A program made the translations under genes and the position numbers. Positions 13,970 to 22,047 of a DNA stretch of 38,558 nt are shown in pieces. Under the pieces are notes generated by a model. The model was not told where the DNA came from. It saw only the letters and a program-made list of their open reading frames with translations, and did not search any database. Source of the DNA: an uncultured Nitrospira sp. GTDB taxonomy: Bacteria > Nitrospirota > Nitrospiria > Nitrospirales > Nitrospiraceae. The stretch spans positions 97,886-136,443 of the forward strand of contig CABVRW010000003.1 of assembly GCA_902500785.1 (NCBI GenBank). The letters are read 5' to 3'. Every line of letters begins with the position of its first letter. The first letter of the stretch is position 1.

Positions 13970-15943
13970 CTACCCGCATTCCTCGTTCACCACGCCGAGC
14001 ACTCGACGGCCATACCGCTCTACCTTCACCTCTCCAATCCCCGGGATTTCCTTCAAAGCGGCCAGGGTCACCGGTCTGTGCCCGGCAATCGTTCGGAGGG
14101 TCTTGTCGTGAAAAATCACAAACGGCGCGACTCCTTCTTCCTCAGCCAGCTCCCTCCGTAGTCGGCGAAGCCGTTCAAAGAGCTGCGGGTCGACTGCGGT
14201 CGTATACAGAGGCGGTATCACGTTGTCTCGCTCGCGAGGTTGTGGCTTCAACGCCGACGTTGGCGGAGGCTCGGCTTGCTGGTGCCACATCAGCGGCTTG
14301 ATCCCCTGCAAGACCTCTCGCCCCTGCCGCGTCACGTCGAGCGTGGGATACTCCAGACCTTCGACCTGCAGGTATCCGGCGTCAATCAAGGCCTTCACCA
14401 GACGAGTCATGGCCGTCTTCGACCAGGCGTGGTACTCTCCATACCCCGGGCACCCTTCGGCACCAGAGGCGAGCACCGCCTTCGATCGGCTCCCGCGGAG
14501 CATATCCACGATCCGACTCGCCCCAAATCGTCCCAGACACCAAGAAACCGCTGCCAAGACGGCCTTTGCGCAGGCGTCCTCATCGCCGGTACTCTCCACG
14601 CTGAGTCGGGGTATGCTCACGCAACGATCACAGAGACCGCAGGGTCCCAAGGCCCGTTCGGCCTCGTCGCTGAAGTAGTCAAGAATGGCGAGCTGTCGGC
14701 AGGTCGGCACCGACACATACTCCAGCAAATCCTGAAGCAACGTCTTCATGCGATCGGCGCGGGCCGAATGGCCGGATTCTTTCGAGGCTTGCTGAATGAA
14801 GTACTCCTGCGTGGCCACATCCCGTTCATGGAAGAGCAGCAGGCAGGCGGCGGGCCGCCCGTCACGGCCCGCCCGCCCGACTTCCTGATAGTACGCCTCC
14901 AAGCTCCCTGGAATATCGAAATGAACGACCAACCGAACGTTCGACTTATCGATCCCCATGCCGAATGCATTGGTGGCCGCCAAGATGCGAACCGATCCCA
15001 CTCGAAACTCGTCATGAACCGCGCGACGCTCTTCATCGGACAAGCCGGCGTGATAGTACCCGACGGACGCATGTGACTCCCCCAGGTACGCCGCCACCTC
15101 TTCAACCGCGCGACGCGTGGCGCAATAGACCAGCATGGTGCCCGTTTCGTACTCACGGACCGCGCGATCCAACGTGGCGAGCTTTTCCTGGCGGGACCGG
15201 CAGGGACGGACGGAGAGCGCCAGATTAGGCCGGCGAAAGCCGGTCACCAATCGAAGCGGGTCGTGGAGCGACAGCCGCTCACAAAGATCTGCTTGCACCC
15301 GCGCGGTTGCCGTGGCCGTCAAGGCCAGGCAAGGTGGACTTTCGAGTTCCCGACGCAAGCGACCGATGTTCAGATAGTCGGGCCTGAAATCGTGACCCCA
15401 CTGGGAAATGCAGTGCGCCTCGTCGACGACGAGGAGGGAGACCCACAGCGACCGTAAGAGCCGAAGAAACCGCTCATGCTGCATCCGTTCAGGAGCCAAG
15501 TAGAGCAACTGTAATCGGCGCAGTTTGAGATCCAACACCACACGATCCCGTTCCTGCTCGGATAGCCCAGAATGGAACGCCGCGGCCGCAATCCCCTTCG
15601 CCTTCATACTATTCACTTGATCTTGCATCAGCGCGATCAGCGGAGAAATCACCAGGGTCAATCCTGGCAAGACGGTCGCCGGAAGCTGATAACAGAGAGA
15701 TTTCCCTTGGCCGGTCGGCATGACCGCCATCGCATCGCGACGGGACAGCACGGCATCGATCACCTCGCGCTGACCGGAGCGGAAATCAGAGAACCCGAAC
15801 TGTCGGTGAAGCTGTGTGGTCAGATCGTCCACGGTGAGGGCACGCACAAACAGATGATGATATGCGATCGCGAGTGAGCCGAGTATAAGACGAGCGACTG
15901 AGTTCGAGCAAGCCGGCAATCTGAGTCTCGCCAGGGTGACCAT
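13970..15943 (-). CDS. recQ: RecQ-family ATP-dependent DNA helicase
   Basis: This is a 3'-5' superfamily 2 helicase of 657 residues in the longest form. Motifs: FSDFRSGQREVI (51-62, motif 0), MPTGQGKS (75-82, Walker A), VVDEAHCISQWGHDFRPDY (172-190, DEAH plus aromatic loop), LTATAT, and QEVGRAGRDGR (motif VI). A zinc-binding RecQ-Ct follows with cysteines at VPTCRQL and GPCGLCDRC, a winged-helix region, and a C-terminal HRDC domain (LFERLRRLRRELAEEEGV to VKVERYGRRVL). It unwinds forked and recombination intermediates in DNA repair. The first ~32 residues look non-homologous; a GTG at 15847 (VRALTVDDL) is a good alternative start, but neither has a clear Shine-Dalgarno. Confidence 0.95.
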   Translation of the reverse strand: MVTLARLRLPACSNSVARLILGSLAIAYHHLFVRALTVDDLTTQLHRQFGFSDFRSGQREVIDAVLSRRDAMAVMPTGQGKSLCYQLPATVLPGLTLVISPLIALMQDQVNSMKAKGIAAAAFHSGLSEQERDRVVLDLKLRRLQLLYLAPERMQHERFLRLLRSLWVSLLVVDEAHCISQWGHDFRPDYLNIGRLRRELESPPCLALTATATARVQADLCERLSLHDPLRLVTGFRRPNLALSVRPCRSRQEKLATLDRAVREYETGTMLVYCATRRAVEEVAAYLGESHASVGYYHAGLSDEERRAVHDEFRVGSVRILAATNAFGMGIDKSNVRLVVHFDIPGSLEAYYQEVGRAGRDGRPAACLLLFHERDVATQEYFIQQASKESGHSARADRMKTLLQDLLEYVSVPTCRQLAILDYFSDEAERALGPCGLCDRCVSIPRLSVESTGDEDACAKAVLAAVSWCLGRFGASRIVDMLRGSRSKAVLASGAEGCPGYGEYHAWSKTAMTRLVKALIDAGYLQVEGLEYPTLDVTRQGREVLQGIKPLMWHQQAEPPPTSALKPQPRERDNVIPPLYTTAVDPQLFERLRRLRRELAEEEGVAPFVIFHDKTLRTIAGHRPVTLAALKEIPGIGEVKVERYGRRVLGVVNEECG

Positions 15944-15985
15944 CGCGGCGATACCCGTGCAATGAAGGTCAGCGCTTGCAAAAAG

Positions 15986-16016
15986 AAACCCCGCCGGGGA
16001 TCTCCCGGCGGGGTTT
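15986..16016 (-). terminator. Strong Rho-independent terminator
   Basis: This is a perfect 13-base-pair stem (AAACCCCGCCGGG / CCCGGCGGGGTTT) with a 5-base loop. On the minus strand it is followed by TTTCTTTTTGC, a proper T-tract, so it ends transcription coming from the small secreted protein (16075-16503) before recQ. A second, imperfect hairpin (16031-16048) lies between it and the gene. It may also partly stop plus-strand reading. Confidence 0.9.
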
Positions 16017-16074
16017 CAACGTTCGAGACAGGCAGGGGATCTCCCGCCCGCCTCTCGTAGGCGTCGACTCTCGG

Positions 16075-16503
16075 CTACGGTGCGGTATAGCTGCCGTACT
16101 TCGGCGCCTTATCGCAGCCTGGTCCTTGATCCTGATTGGCCACACAGAGATGACGCAGAGCGCCCTGTGCGGACAACCGGGCTTCCTTGTGCATCCGCGC
16201 CTTGCCGTAATCCACGGCCAATCTCAGCTGACGCATACCATCGGCGCCGACTCCGCCTGACTGGGCCTTGCTGAGCCCATCCTGCAGCTTCGCCGTCGCA
16301 CTATCGATCACGGTCACATCGGACCCCCATCGCTTCGTGAGATCGACGGTCGTTCGCAGACCGCGCCCCGGGGCATCGGTCAATTCGACGATTGCATCGT
16401 TCACTGCCTGAATCGCATCCGCGACCTGGGCCTGCGCGACGATCGGCGTGCTGCCGATCGCCAACGCTGCGACGCCCAGCGTAACGAACATGAGTTTCTT
16501 CAT
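16075..16503 (-). CDS. Small secreted protein of unknown function
   Basis: This 142-residue protein has a clear Sec signal peptide (MKKLMFVTLGVAALAIG, cleavage probably after AQA near residue 25). The mature part is helical and charged (VADAIQAVNDAIVELTDA, then MRQLRLAVDYGKARMHKEA) and ends in a short segment with two cysteines (HLCVAN, GPGCDKAP) that could form one disulfide. No family is recognised; periplasmic location is the only firm statement. AAAGGAGA lies 8 bases before the ATG. It lies 85 bases downstream of the porin gene on the same strand and is closed by the strong terminator, so it may be an accessory of that transcript. Confidence 0.8.
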   Translation of the reverse strand: MKKLMFVTLGVAALAIGSTPIVAQAQVADAIQAVNDAIVELTDAPGRGLRTTVDLTKRWGSDVTVIDSATAKLQDGLSKAQSGGVGADGMRQLRLAVDYGKARMHKEARLSAQGALRHLCVANQDQGPGCDKAPKYGSYTAP

Positions 16504-16530
16504 TGCGTGTCTCCTTTGTCTGGCTGTACC

Positions 16531-16582
16531 TGTCAGCCTACAGCGTTCAGCAGCTGACGGCGGACAGCTATGAGCTGATGGC
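16531..16582. repeat. Degenerate CAGCTGA-rich inverted/direct repeats
   Basis: The 85-base gap between the porin and the small secreted gene contains several near-copies of the word TCAGC/CAGCTGA and its inverse (TGTCAGCC, GTTCAGCAGCTGACGG, ACAGCTATGAGCTGATGG). They can fold into small alternative hairpins. Such words resemble intergenic repeat debris; only a genome-wide count could show whether they are a dispersed family. Confidence 0.4.
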
Positions 16583-16588
16583 TTCTCC

Positions 16589-18244
16589 CTAGAAGTTCAT
16601 CCACAGTGACATGTAGGCCCAGTGCTGATTCTGGGTCTGATTCAGGGTGCTGGTCAGATAGCCACCGCTGAAAATCGTGCCATAGGCCGCTTGGAGCGCC
16701 ACTTTCCCATCGGCGAACATTCGGGTGTAGGCAACGTCGATTTCATCACCGATGTGCGTCTTGGTGTTGTTGGCGTTCGAGAAGACGTAGCATCCCTGAG
16801 CACCTCGATACCAACAATCCTTGGAATTGGCGAGGTTCAAGTTCGTGTACCACAACTCAATATGGTCACGGGCGGACGGACGAGCCTGCAGGTTGACAGA
16901 TGGTGACAGCATGTTCTTCCAGGCTTGCACATCCATGTACCCCATGTGGATGTGGTTCGTCGGGAAGAAGTTTTCAAAGGTATTGGCTGTCTTACAATTC
17001 GTCCCGTTGGTGCAGGTATTGTTCCGGCTGTCGCCGGAGGCGTAGTCCAGGTTGAATGCCAACCGGGTTTTCCATGCCGTGTCATAGAAGGTATAGCCGA
17101 TCCAGTTTCTGGTCGCCCAGGCATTGATGTGCAAGCACTTTTGTTCGCCTTGGCAAGCTCCGACCTGGCCCATTTGACCGAACTGCCAGGCAACCTCGTT
17201 CGAGAAATCGAACCCGCCCTTGCGCACTTCGACCCTGTTCCCGATCATATGGCGGGTCTGATTCGAGTGCTTGGCCGTGCCGAGTCCCTGACCTGCGTTG
17301 TCCGCGGACCCATACCGATTCGAGTACAGGACGTAGAACGGCTCGATGACCATTCCTGGCACAACCTTGATTTGGTTATAGAAAATGAACATGTCGGCAT
17401 CGCGGTTGGCATCTTGGCCACCGGTTCCAGCGATATTGGGTCCTCCACTCCCCACGGGAGCAGCCTGGCCTAGATCACTTTCTGAGTTCCGGAACCAGCC
17501 AAAGTAGCTGTCCCACTTCTTAGTCTGGTATGCCAACATCACACCGTCATGCGAATAGCCGGTATTGGCCCAATCGAAGTGGCCGAACAGAGAGTGGTTG
17601 CCGAAAATCACGTACTGACGACCGACCTTCAAGCTCAGGCCCTGCACATCAGCCAGGTTTCTGATCAACATGTAGGCCGCACGGACCCCCAGGCGGCCAT
17701 TGTTTCCACCGCCGCCCGCGATCCCACCGTTATGGTTCAAGGGATCGCCACCGTTACCGGCATTGACCGCACTGCCGTTGCCGCCCCACGTGGCGCTGTC
17801 GATGATTTCCACATAGAAGTTCACGTCCGGGGACAGGTCGTACCCGATGCCCAAACGCATCCATTGCTGCACGAACATGTCGTTGCCCTTGTTTCCAGAA
17901 CCCGGCGCGGTTCCTCTTGTTCCGAAGGAGTTACAAGTTCCGCCGGCCCCCTGGGCACCGCCGAAGCAGGCATTGTTCCGCATTTCCGGCCGCACGCGAA
18001 GATCCGCGCGCATCCAGAGGTTCTTGATGTCGAAATTCCGGCCGATGATCGGATCGTACAGTTCGTACGCTTCTTTTTGCGGCATGTTACGAGGAATGGC
18101 GGGAAGATTCGTGATGCGCTCGCCCGGGGGAAGTTCGAATCCGGCAAAAGCCGGAACTGTCAGACACTGCAGAGCCGTCACTGCCGCAGCGCCGAAGATG
18201 GCGGCCAACCGGCCCCATCTGGTCCGTCCATGGATGCGTTTCAT
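16589..18244 (-). CDS. Outer-membrane beta-barrel porin (alginate-export-like)
   Basis: This 551-residue protein has a signal peptide (MKRIHGRTRWGRLAAIFGAA, cleavage probably after AFA) and then a long alternating barrel. Visible strands include LWMRADLRVRPEMR, FVQQWMRLGIGYDL, VNFYVEIIDSATWG, AYMLIRNLAD and LSLKVGRQYVIFG. The protein ends in ...YMSLWMNF, the aromatic C-terminal residue that outer-membrane barrels need for BAM recognition. The AEL/alginate-export-like segment GRQYVIFGNHSLFGHFDWAN is typical of this porin group in Nitrospira-type bacteria. Substrate is unknown. The ATG at 18244 has AGGAGG 6 bases upstream; an in-frame ATG at 18292 would spoil the signal peptide. Six cysteines in predicted surface loops (for example NNACFGG, GGTCNSF, NTCTNGTNC) are unusual for a porin. 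Confidence 0.88.
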   Translation of the reverse strand: MKRIHGRTRWGRLAAIFGAAAVTALQCLTVPAFAGFELPPGERITNLPAIPRNMPQKEAYELYDPIIGRNFDIKNLWMRADLRVRPEMRNNACFGGAQGAGGTCNSFGTRGTAPGSGNKGNDMFVQQWMRLGIGYDLSPDVNFYVEIIDSATWGGNGSAVNAGNGGDPLNHNGGIAGGGGNNGRLGVRAAYMLIRNLADVQGLSLKVGRQYVIFGNHSLFGHFDWANTGYSHDGVMLAYQTKKWDSYFGWFRNSESDLGQAAPVGSGGPNIAGTGGQDANRDADMFIFYNQIKVVPGMVIEPFYVLYSNRYGSADNAGQGLGTAKHSNQTRHMIGNRVEVRKGGFDFSNEVAWQFGQMGQVGACQGEQKCLHINAWATRNWIGYTFYDTAWKTRLAFNLDYASGDSRNNTCTNGTNCKTANTFENFFPTNHIHMGYMDVQAWKNMLSPSVNLQARPSARDHIELWYTNLNLANSKDCWYRGAQGCYVFSNANNTKTHIGDEIDVAYTRMFADGKVALQAAYGTIFSGGYLTSTLNQTQNQHWAYMSLWMNF

Positions 18245-18497
18245 AGCGTTCCTCCTGTGAATTGGATGGCAACCCTTTGTGTACCCATTCACTCCGGGTG
18301 CCGCCTATACATCCAACCGCTATTGCACTACAAAGCCCAGTCGGGTGCGTGATGTCGGGATGCTCGAACCTGAATGGTGCCCACCATCCGGCCCCGATCC
18401 TTGCTTCCATTCCGAAGCAAGCTCCTCACACCGTAAGGTCTTGTATTGTTGCTGTGGTCACCTCCCTTCACAGCCGTAGAGCGAATATGAAATGGTA

Positions 18498-18797
18498 TTA
18501 GGCCTGCTTGGGCAAACCCGATTCCTCTGCCCCGTGCTCTACGCCCGATGTTGCATGGTTGATCTGTTCTTCTGCTTCCTTCATCGACGACTCGAAATCC
18601 TGTTCCACCATCTTCATTTCCTGCTGGATCATGTTGAGTTCAGGCTCGACCGTCTTCTTCAGGTCATCGGCCGTTTCCTTGAAACCTTTGACCGCCTTGC
18701 CGACCTGACGACCGATCTCGGGCAACTGCTTGGGCCCGAACAACAGGAAGGCAATCACCAGAATGATAAGAATTTCTCCAGCGCCAAGACCAAACAT
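18498..18797 (-). CDS. tatA: TatA/TatB-type Sec-independent translocase subunit
   Basis: This 99-residue protein has an N-terminal membrane helix (GAGEILIILVIAFLLFG, residues 5-21), the FGP(K)QLPEIGRQVGKAVKGFKE hinge and amphipathic helix (20-41), then a long charged helical tail (about 50 residues) ending GLPKQA. The TatA/B family forms the twin-arginine export channel. The FGP hinge and long acidic tail leave TatA versus TatB open; TatC is not in this window. A second, related gene lies 94 bases upstream on the same strand. Confidence 0.9.
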   Translation of the reverse strand: MFGLGAGEILIILVIAFLLFGPKQLPEIGRQVGKAVKGFKETADDLKKTVEPELNMIQQEMKMVEQDFESSMKEAEEQINHATSGVEHGAEESGLPKQA

Positions 18798-18891
18798 GGT
18801 GTTCCATACTGAGGCGGTTCTCCTGAAGACCGGGCGGCGTCTCTCCGAGGTCGCCTCGCCGGACTTCAGCCTCTTCCCTCAGTCTCGCAAG

Positions 18892-19179
18892 TTACCCCTG
18901 CGTCGTCCGTGGCGGTGGAGCCGCGCCGGCCTGCTGCTGCGAGGGCGGCGGTGTAACCTGCTGTTCTGGTTGCGGGATCTGTGCCGATGGCGGCGGCGCG
19001 GGGGGTTCCGCCTCGGTGGCCGTCACATCAATGGCATCCGCTTCGTGCACCGACTTCTTGAACCCCTTGATAGCCTTACCTAATCCCTCACCGAGCTGAG
19101 GAATTTTTCCCGCGCCGAAGATGATCAACACGATGATAAGAATCAGCAGCAGCTCCATCCAGCCGAATGAACCAAACAT
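18892..19179 (-). CDS. tatA: TatA-type translocase subunit with Pro-rich tail
   Basis: This 95-residue protein has an N-terminal helix MELLLILIIVLIIFGAGKIP (8-27), the FGAGKIPQLGEGLGKAIKGFKK hinge/amphipathic helix typical of TatA, and then a tail of about 45 residues dominated by Pro, Gln and Ala (PPAPPPSAQIPQ, PPPSQQQAGAAPPP) that is certainly disordered. TatA oligomers form the conducting part of the twin-arginine pathway, here needed for folded periplasmic redox proteins. AGGAG lies 12 bases before the ATG, rather far. A candidate promoter and a 13-base tandem repeat lie in the 290-base gap upstream. Confidence 0.93.
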   Translation of the reverse strand: MFGSFGWMELLLILIIVLIIFGAGKIPQLGEGLGKAIKGFKKSVHEADAIDVTATEAEPPAPPPSAQIPQPEQQVTPPPSQQQAGAAPPPRTTQG

Positions 19180-19307
19180 GGTACTGTATGCTCCTTGTTA
19201 CAGCTGTGCGATTATTCGCACGACGAATGTTCACGCATCGGCCAACGATAGACCATATCGTGAAACCACTCGTCTGATCTGAGATGATCGTACCTGCGAG
19301 CGCCCAT

Positions 19308-19333
19308 CTCTTGTGAATTCCTCTTGTGAATTC
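19308..19333. repeat. Two perfect 13-base tandem repeats
   Basis: CTCTTGTGAATTC occurs twice in direct succession (19308-19320, 19321-19333) between the first tatA and the MidA-like gene. Each copy contains an EcoRI-type GAATTC palindrome. It may be a slippage duplication or part of the tatA control region. Confidence 0.8.
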
Positions 19334-19383
19334 TCGCGATGCGCGGAGGGGAGACTGAATTTGTATCTTAAATCGCGGGAAAG

Positions 19384-19410
19384 GCTATAGAAATGCAATT
19401 AATTAGTCAA
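19384..19410 (-). promoter_or_regulatory. Candidate promoter upstream of tatA
   Basis: On the minus strand TTGACT (19410-19405) precedes TATAGC (19389-19384) with a 15-base spacer inside the most AT-rich part of the gap. The hexamers are good (five and four of six) but the spacer is shorter than the optimal 17. It would give a long leader of about 200 bases that includes the tandem repeat. Confidence 0.35.
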
Positions 19411-19469
19411 GTTCTTTCTCCTGCAAACAACGCCTCCAGGACACTTCCGACTCGACTGACCAGAGGATC

Positions 19470-20954
19470 TTACGACCGAAACATGAAGTGATAGTACTCC
19501 ACCGGACTCGGAGGCGCTCCGAGCGCCATCAGTACAGCCTCGCGCTCGTACCCCAGATTCTCCAACTCCGTTTGCGCCTGGTTCAACTCTTCTTCCGTCA
19601 CATATGCGATGGTATCGGGAATCCCGTTGGGTTTCAGCGAGCGCAAAATCCCCTGCGTCGCCTCATGCTCTTCCACGGGCATCTCACGGCGCAACGGGAA
19701 CTCGATCGTCCGTTGATAGGGGCTGTCGTAGGAATCATTCAACGTGCGAATGGTCTGTACCGTCAGTCGATCTAATTCCCATGGCTCAACCTTTGACCCG
19801 ACCATCGGATGGCAGGCCAGCACATCCATCAGCGTCATCACATTCGTTCCCAGCCGACTCCCGACGAACTCTCGCTGCGTTTCAATCGTCACCGCGGTGA
19901 TCCCCAGATGCTTGGCCACGGCCTGAATCAGGGCCAGGTTAACCATAAAGCTGTACTGGCCGCCGAATAACCCATAGCAAGGTTTATCGGGATCATTGAG
20001 CACGCGCATGTCCGCCGTCCCGGCATCGAAGCTGCTGAAACCCACGGCATCCGGGGCCAACACCCGCTTCGCTTCCTTGATCGATGCGCAGGCGCCGAGA
20101 TTCACCGGCACCAACACCTCGTCGTCGATCGCCTTCATGAACTCGGTGATCGTCTTGCGATAGGGGACGTCTTTCCATTCCACCTTATGGTATTCGCGCT
20201 CCCAGATCAGGTCGTCCAGAAAAGGCGGGAACTGCTTGAGTCGTTCGATATCCTTGGCCTCAAAAGCGCGGACAAATCCTGACCAATCGGTAATGGCTGC
20301 CGCCTTGCGCTCATTCAGGTTCGGCCGGAGATGCTCCTCTTCGTACTCGGCGTCTTTCTTGACCATGAGTTTCGTCGCTAATTCGTTCCAGAGTTCATTG
20401 CACAGAATGCGATCGACGACGCCGTCGGCGACAGTCGTCAAGCTCTGGACATCGGCGCACAGCGACTCCACTTTCGCCAGGTGGGGGGCCAGATCAGGAT
20501 GGGCGCGCGCCTGCTCCAACGCACGGGCCTGGGAATCGACCAACATATACCGTACCCGCGGATAAACCCGTCCATCCTTATCGAGCACCTGCAGATGGCT
20601 CAAAAAGCAGGCGGCCAGATTGCCGTTGCCGGGCCCCCACTCCATGACCGTCAACTGCGAGGAAGAGGCTGGTTTGAGGGACGGCGTCGTCGTCGGTCCA
20701 TTTGACGTCGCACGTTTCGCGGCGACTTTCTGGTCGCGTTTCACGACCTGCTCGAAATAGTCGGCAGCCAACGCATGCGCCAATCGATAATCGGCGGACG
20801 TAAAGGTCTGGTAGAAGCTGCGTTGCTGATCGCCCCGTAATTGATAAAACAGGGAATTAATATGGGCCTGCCAATAATCGACCGGCATATACTCCCCGAG
20901 CGGTTGCGGCAATGCGTCGGGATCGTCTACCTGCGCCATGAGGTGTTGTTCCAT
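19470..20954 (-). CDS. MidA-like SAM-dependent methyltransferase (DUF185)
   Basis: This 494-residue cytoplasmic protein has a SAM-binding motif VMEWGPGNGNLAACFLSHLQ (103-122), matching the E(I/W)GPGxGxL block of the MidA/NDUFAF7 family. Downstream are a motif II-like acidic strand (RYMLVDSQARALE) and CNELWNELATKL, corresponding to the family NELxDxLP motif in altered form (ELWNEL). NDUFAF7 methylates an arginine of a complex I subunit during assembly; a bacterial target is not known. The protein is about 100 residues longer than many MidA proteins, with extra N- and C-terminal helical regions. The start at 20954 is preceded by GGGGACAG; an in-frame ATG at 20939 is the alternative. Confidence 0.75.
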   Translation of the reverse strand: MEQHLMAQVDDPDALPQPLGEYMPVDYWQAHINSLFYQLRGDQQRSFYQTFTSADYRLAHALAADYFEQVVKRDQKVAAKRATSNGPTTTPSLKPASSSQLTVMEWGPGNGNLAACFLSHLQVLDKDGRVYPRVRYMLVDSQARALEQARAHPDLAPHLAKVESLCADVQSLTTVADGVVDRILCNELWNELATKLMVKKDAEYEEEHLRPNLNERKAAAITDWSGFVRAFEAKDIERLKQFPPFLDDLIWEREYHKVEWKDVPYRKTITEFMKAIDDEVLVPVNLGACASIKEAKRVLAPDAVGFSSFDAGTADMRVLNDPDKPCYGLFGGQYSFMVNLALIQAVAKHLGITAVTIETQREFVGSRLGTNVMTLMDVLACHPMVGSKVEPWELDRLTVQTIRTLNDSYDSPYQRTIEFPLRREMPVEEHEATQGILRSLKPNGIPDTIAYVTEEELNQAQTELENLGYEREAVLMALGAPPSPVEYYHFMFRS

Positions 20955-21140
20955 TCTGTCCCCCTATAGAAAGCCGAAAGTCTAACAGGAAGCAAATTTC
21001 ACTCGCAACCTACCTCGCACGATCTATCGTCCCCGCTCTGCCGTCCGAACCTCTCATCCACTAAGACATTGCATTCGACCGAGCCCCTGCGCAGCAGCCT
21101 TTTCTTGACAGGCCTGCCGGGCGGAGTGTACCAAGACAAG

Positions 21141-21716
21141 ATGAGACCGCTGCGCTGGTGTTTCTGTCCCCTCTTCCTACTCGCAGGCTCGCTCCTCTGG
21201 GCCGAGGATCTCCCGCTCACCCGCAATGTGCCGATTCCGGATGTCCAGAGCCCCAACGAGAGCCCTAAGCCCTACGACTTCGACGCTCCGCCTGGAGGGA
21301 TGTTTCGCAATATCGTGCTGGCCGAAGGGTTTGAAGAGGAACTGGGCTTTCAGCGAACGCATGAAATCGTTCCTGTCAGACCGACCGAGCAATTCCCCGC
21401 CGGGAGATCACCGATCTTCATCGTCTTCGAGTTCCACCAACATTACCAATCATTCCAGGTATTCGGACGCTGCTACCCCGAGGAGGTGGCTGGGCTGGAC
21501 GGGCGAACCGTGTTCGCTGAAGATGCGATGTATATCGCCCTGGAAGACCAAACCGGCTATCTGAAGCTGTTCCCCGCGGAGGGCCCCTGGAAACCCGGCC
21601 GGTACAAAGTGGAAATTCACGCCGGCGAACAGGTCAACGACACGAGCCTGATGGGCACCATGCGCTTCACCGTCGTCGCCTCGTCGGAGTCACAGGTCTC
21701 GTCCGATCCTCGCTGA
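21141..21716 (+). CDS. Periplasmic protein of unknown function
   Basis: This 191-residue protein from the ATG at 21141 has a signal peptide (MRPLRWCFCPLFLLAGSLLWA, cleavage before EDLPLTRN). The mature part has a beta-sandwich look with alternating strands (PIFIVFEFHQHYQSFQVFGRC, AMYIALEDQTGYLKLF, GRYKVEIHAGEQVND, TMRFTVVAS), similar in outline to Ig-like domains that report on stress or carry ligands. I cannot name the family. The upstream in-frame ATG (21069) would place a long tail before the signal peptide and is rejected. The Shine-Dalgarno is weak (GGAG, 12 bases upstream). It is alone on its transcript. Confidence 0.75.
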   Translation: MRPLRWCFCPLFLLAGSLLWAEDLPLTRNVPIPDVQSPNESPKPYDFDAPPGGMFRNIVLAEGFEEELGFQRTHEIVPVRPTEQFPAGRSPIFIVFEFHQHYQSFQVFGRCYPEEVAGLDGRTVFAEDAMYIALEDQTGYLKLFPAEGPWKPGRYKVEIHAGEQVNDTSLMGTMRFTVVASSESQVSSDPR

Positions 21717-22047
21717 TCAGTCCTACTCCCGAACAGGTCGATTGCCTGCATTGTTTTCAGTCTTCCGCTGATCATGAGGCCTACGGTGAATATCGGCAGG
21801 CTCGTCGAATAATTCGGATCCGGCGTCGCTCACGCACTTCTTTCACCGTGAGAGACATCACCCATGTCCCGACCAACTCCATCGGCTCATTCTCTCTCTC
21901 CGGCACCGTCGTGATTCTCATACATACGTGACTCGGTAGATGCCGCGCAGGCAGAGTCAGAACCGTTTGACCACTCCTCTATATGTTTTGTAGAATGTGC
22001 GCCGTGCACACCGACAAACTGCGGCGTGAAGGAACTGTTCCCGCTCC
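21717..22047 (+). other. Intergenic stretch upstream of the glycosyltransferase trio
   Basis: 331 bases with no credible gene; only frames of 12-16 codons occur. The right part contains the promoter candidate at 21967-21996 described separately. No terminator hairpin was found after the gene ending at 21716. Confidence 0.5.
21967..21996 (+). promoter_or_regulatory. Candidate sigma-70 promoter of the glycosyltransferase operon
   Basis: TTGACC (21967-21972) and TAGAAT (21991-21996) are separated by 18 bases; each matches five of six consensus bases. Transcription would start near 22003, about 45 bases before the ATG at 22048. This is the best promoter match seen in the window. Confidence 0.55.
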
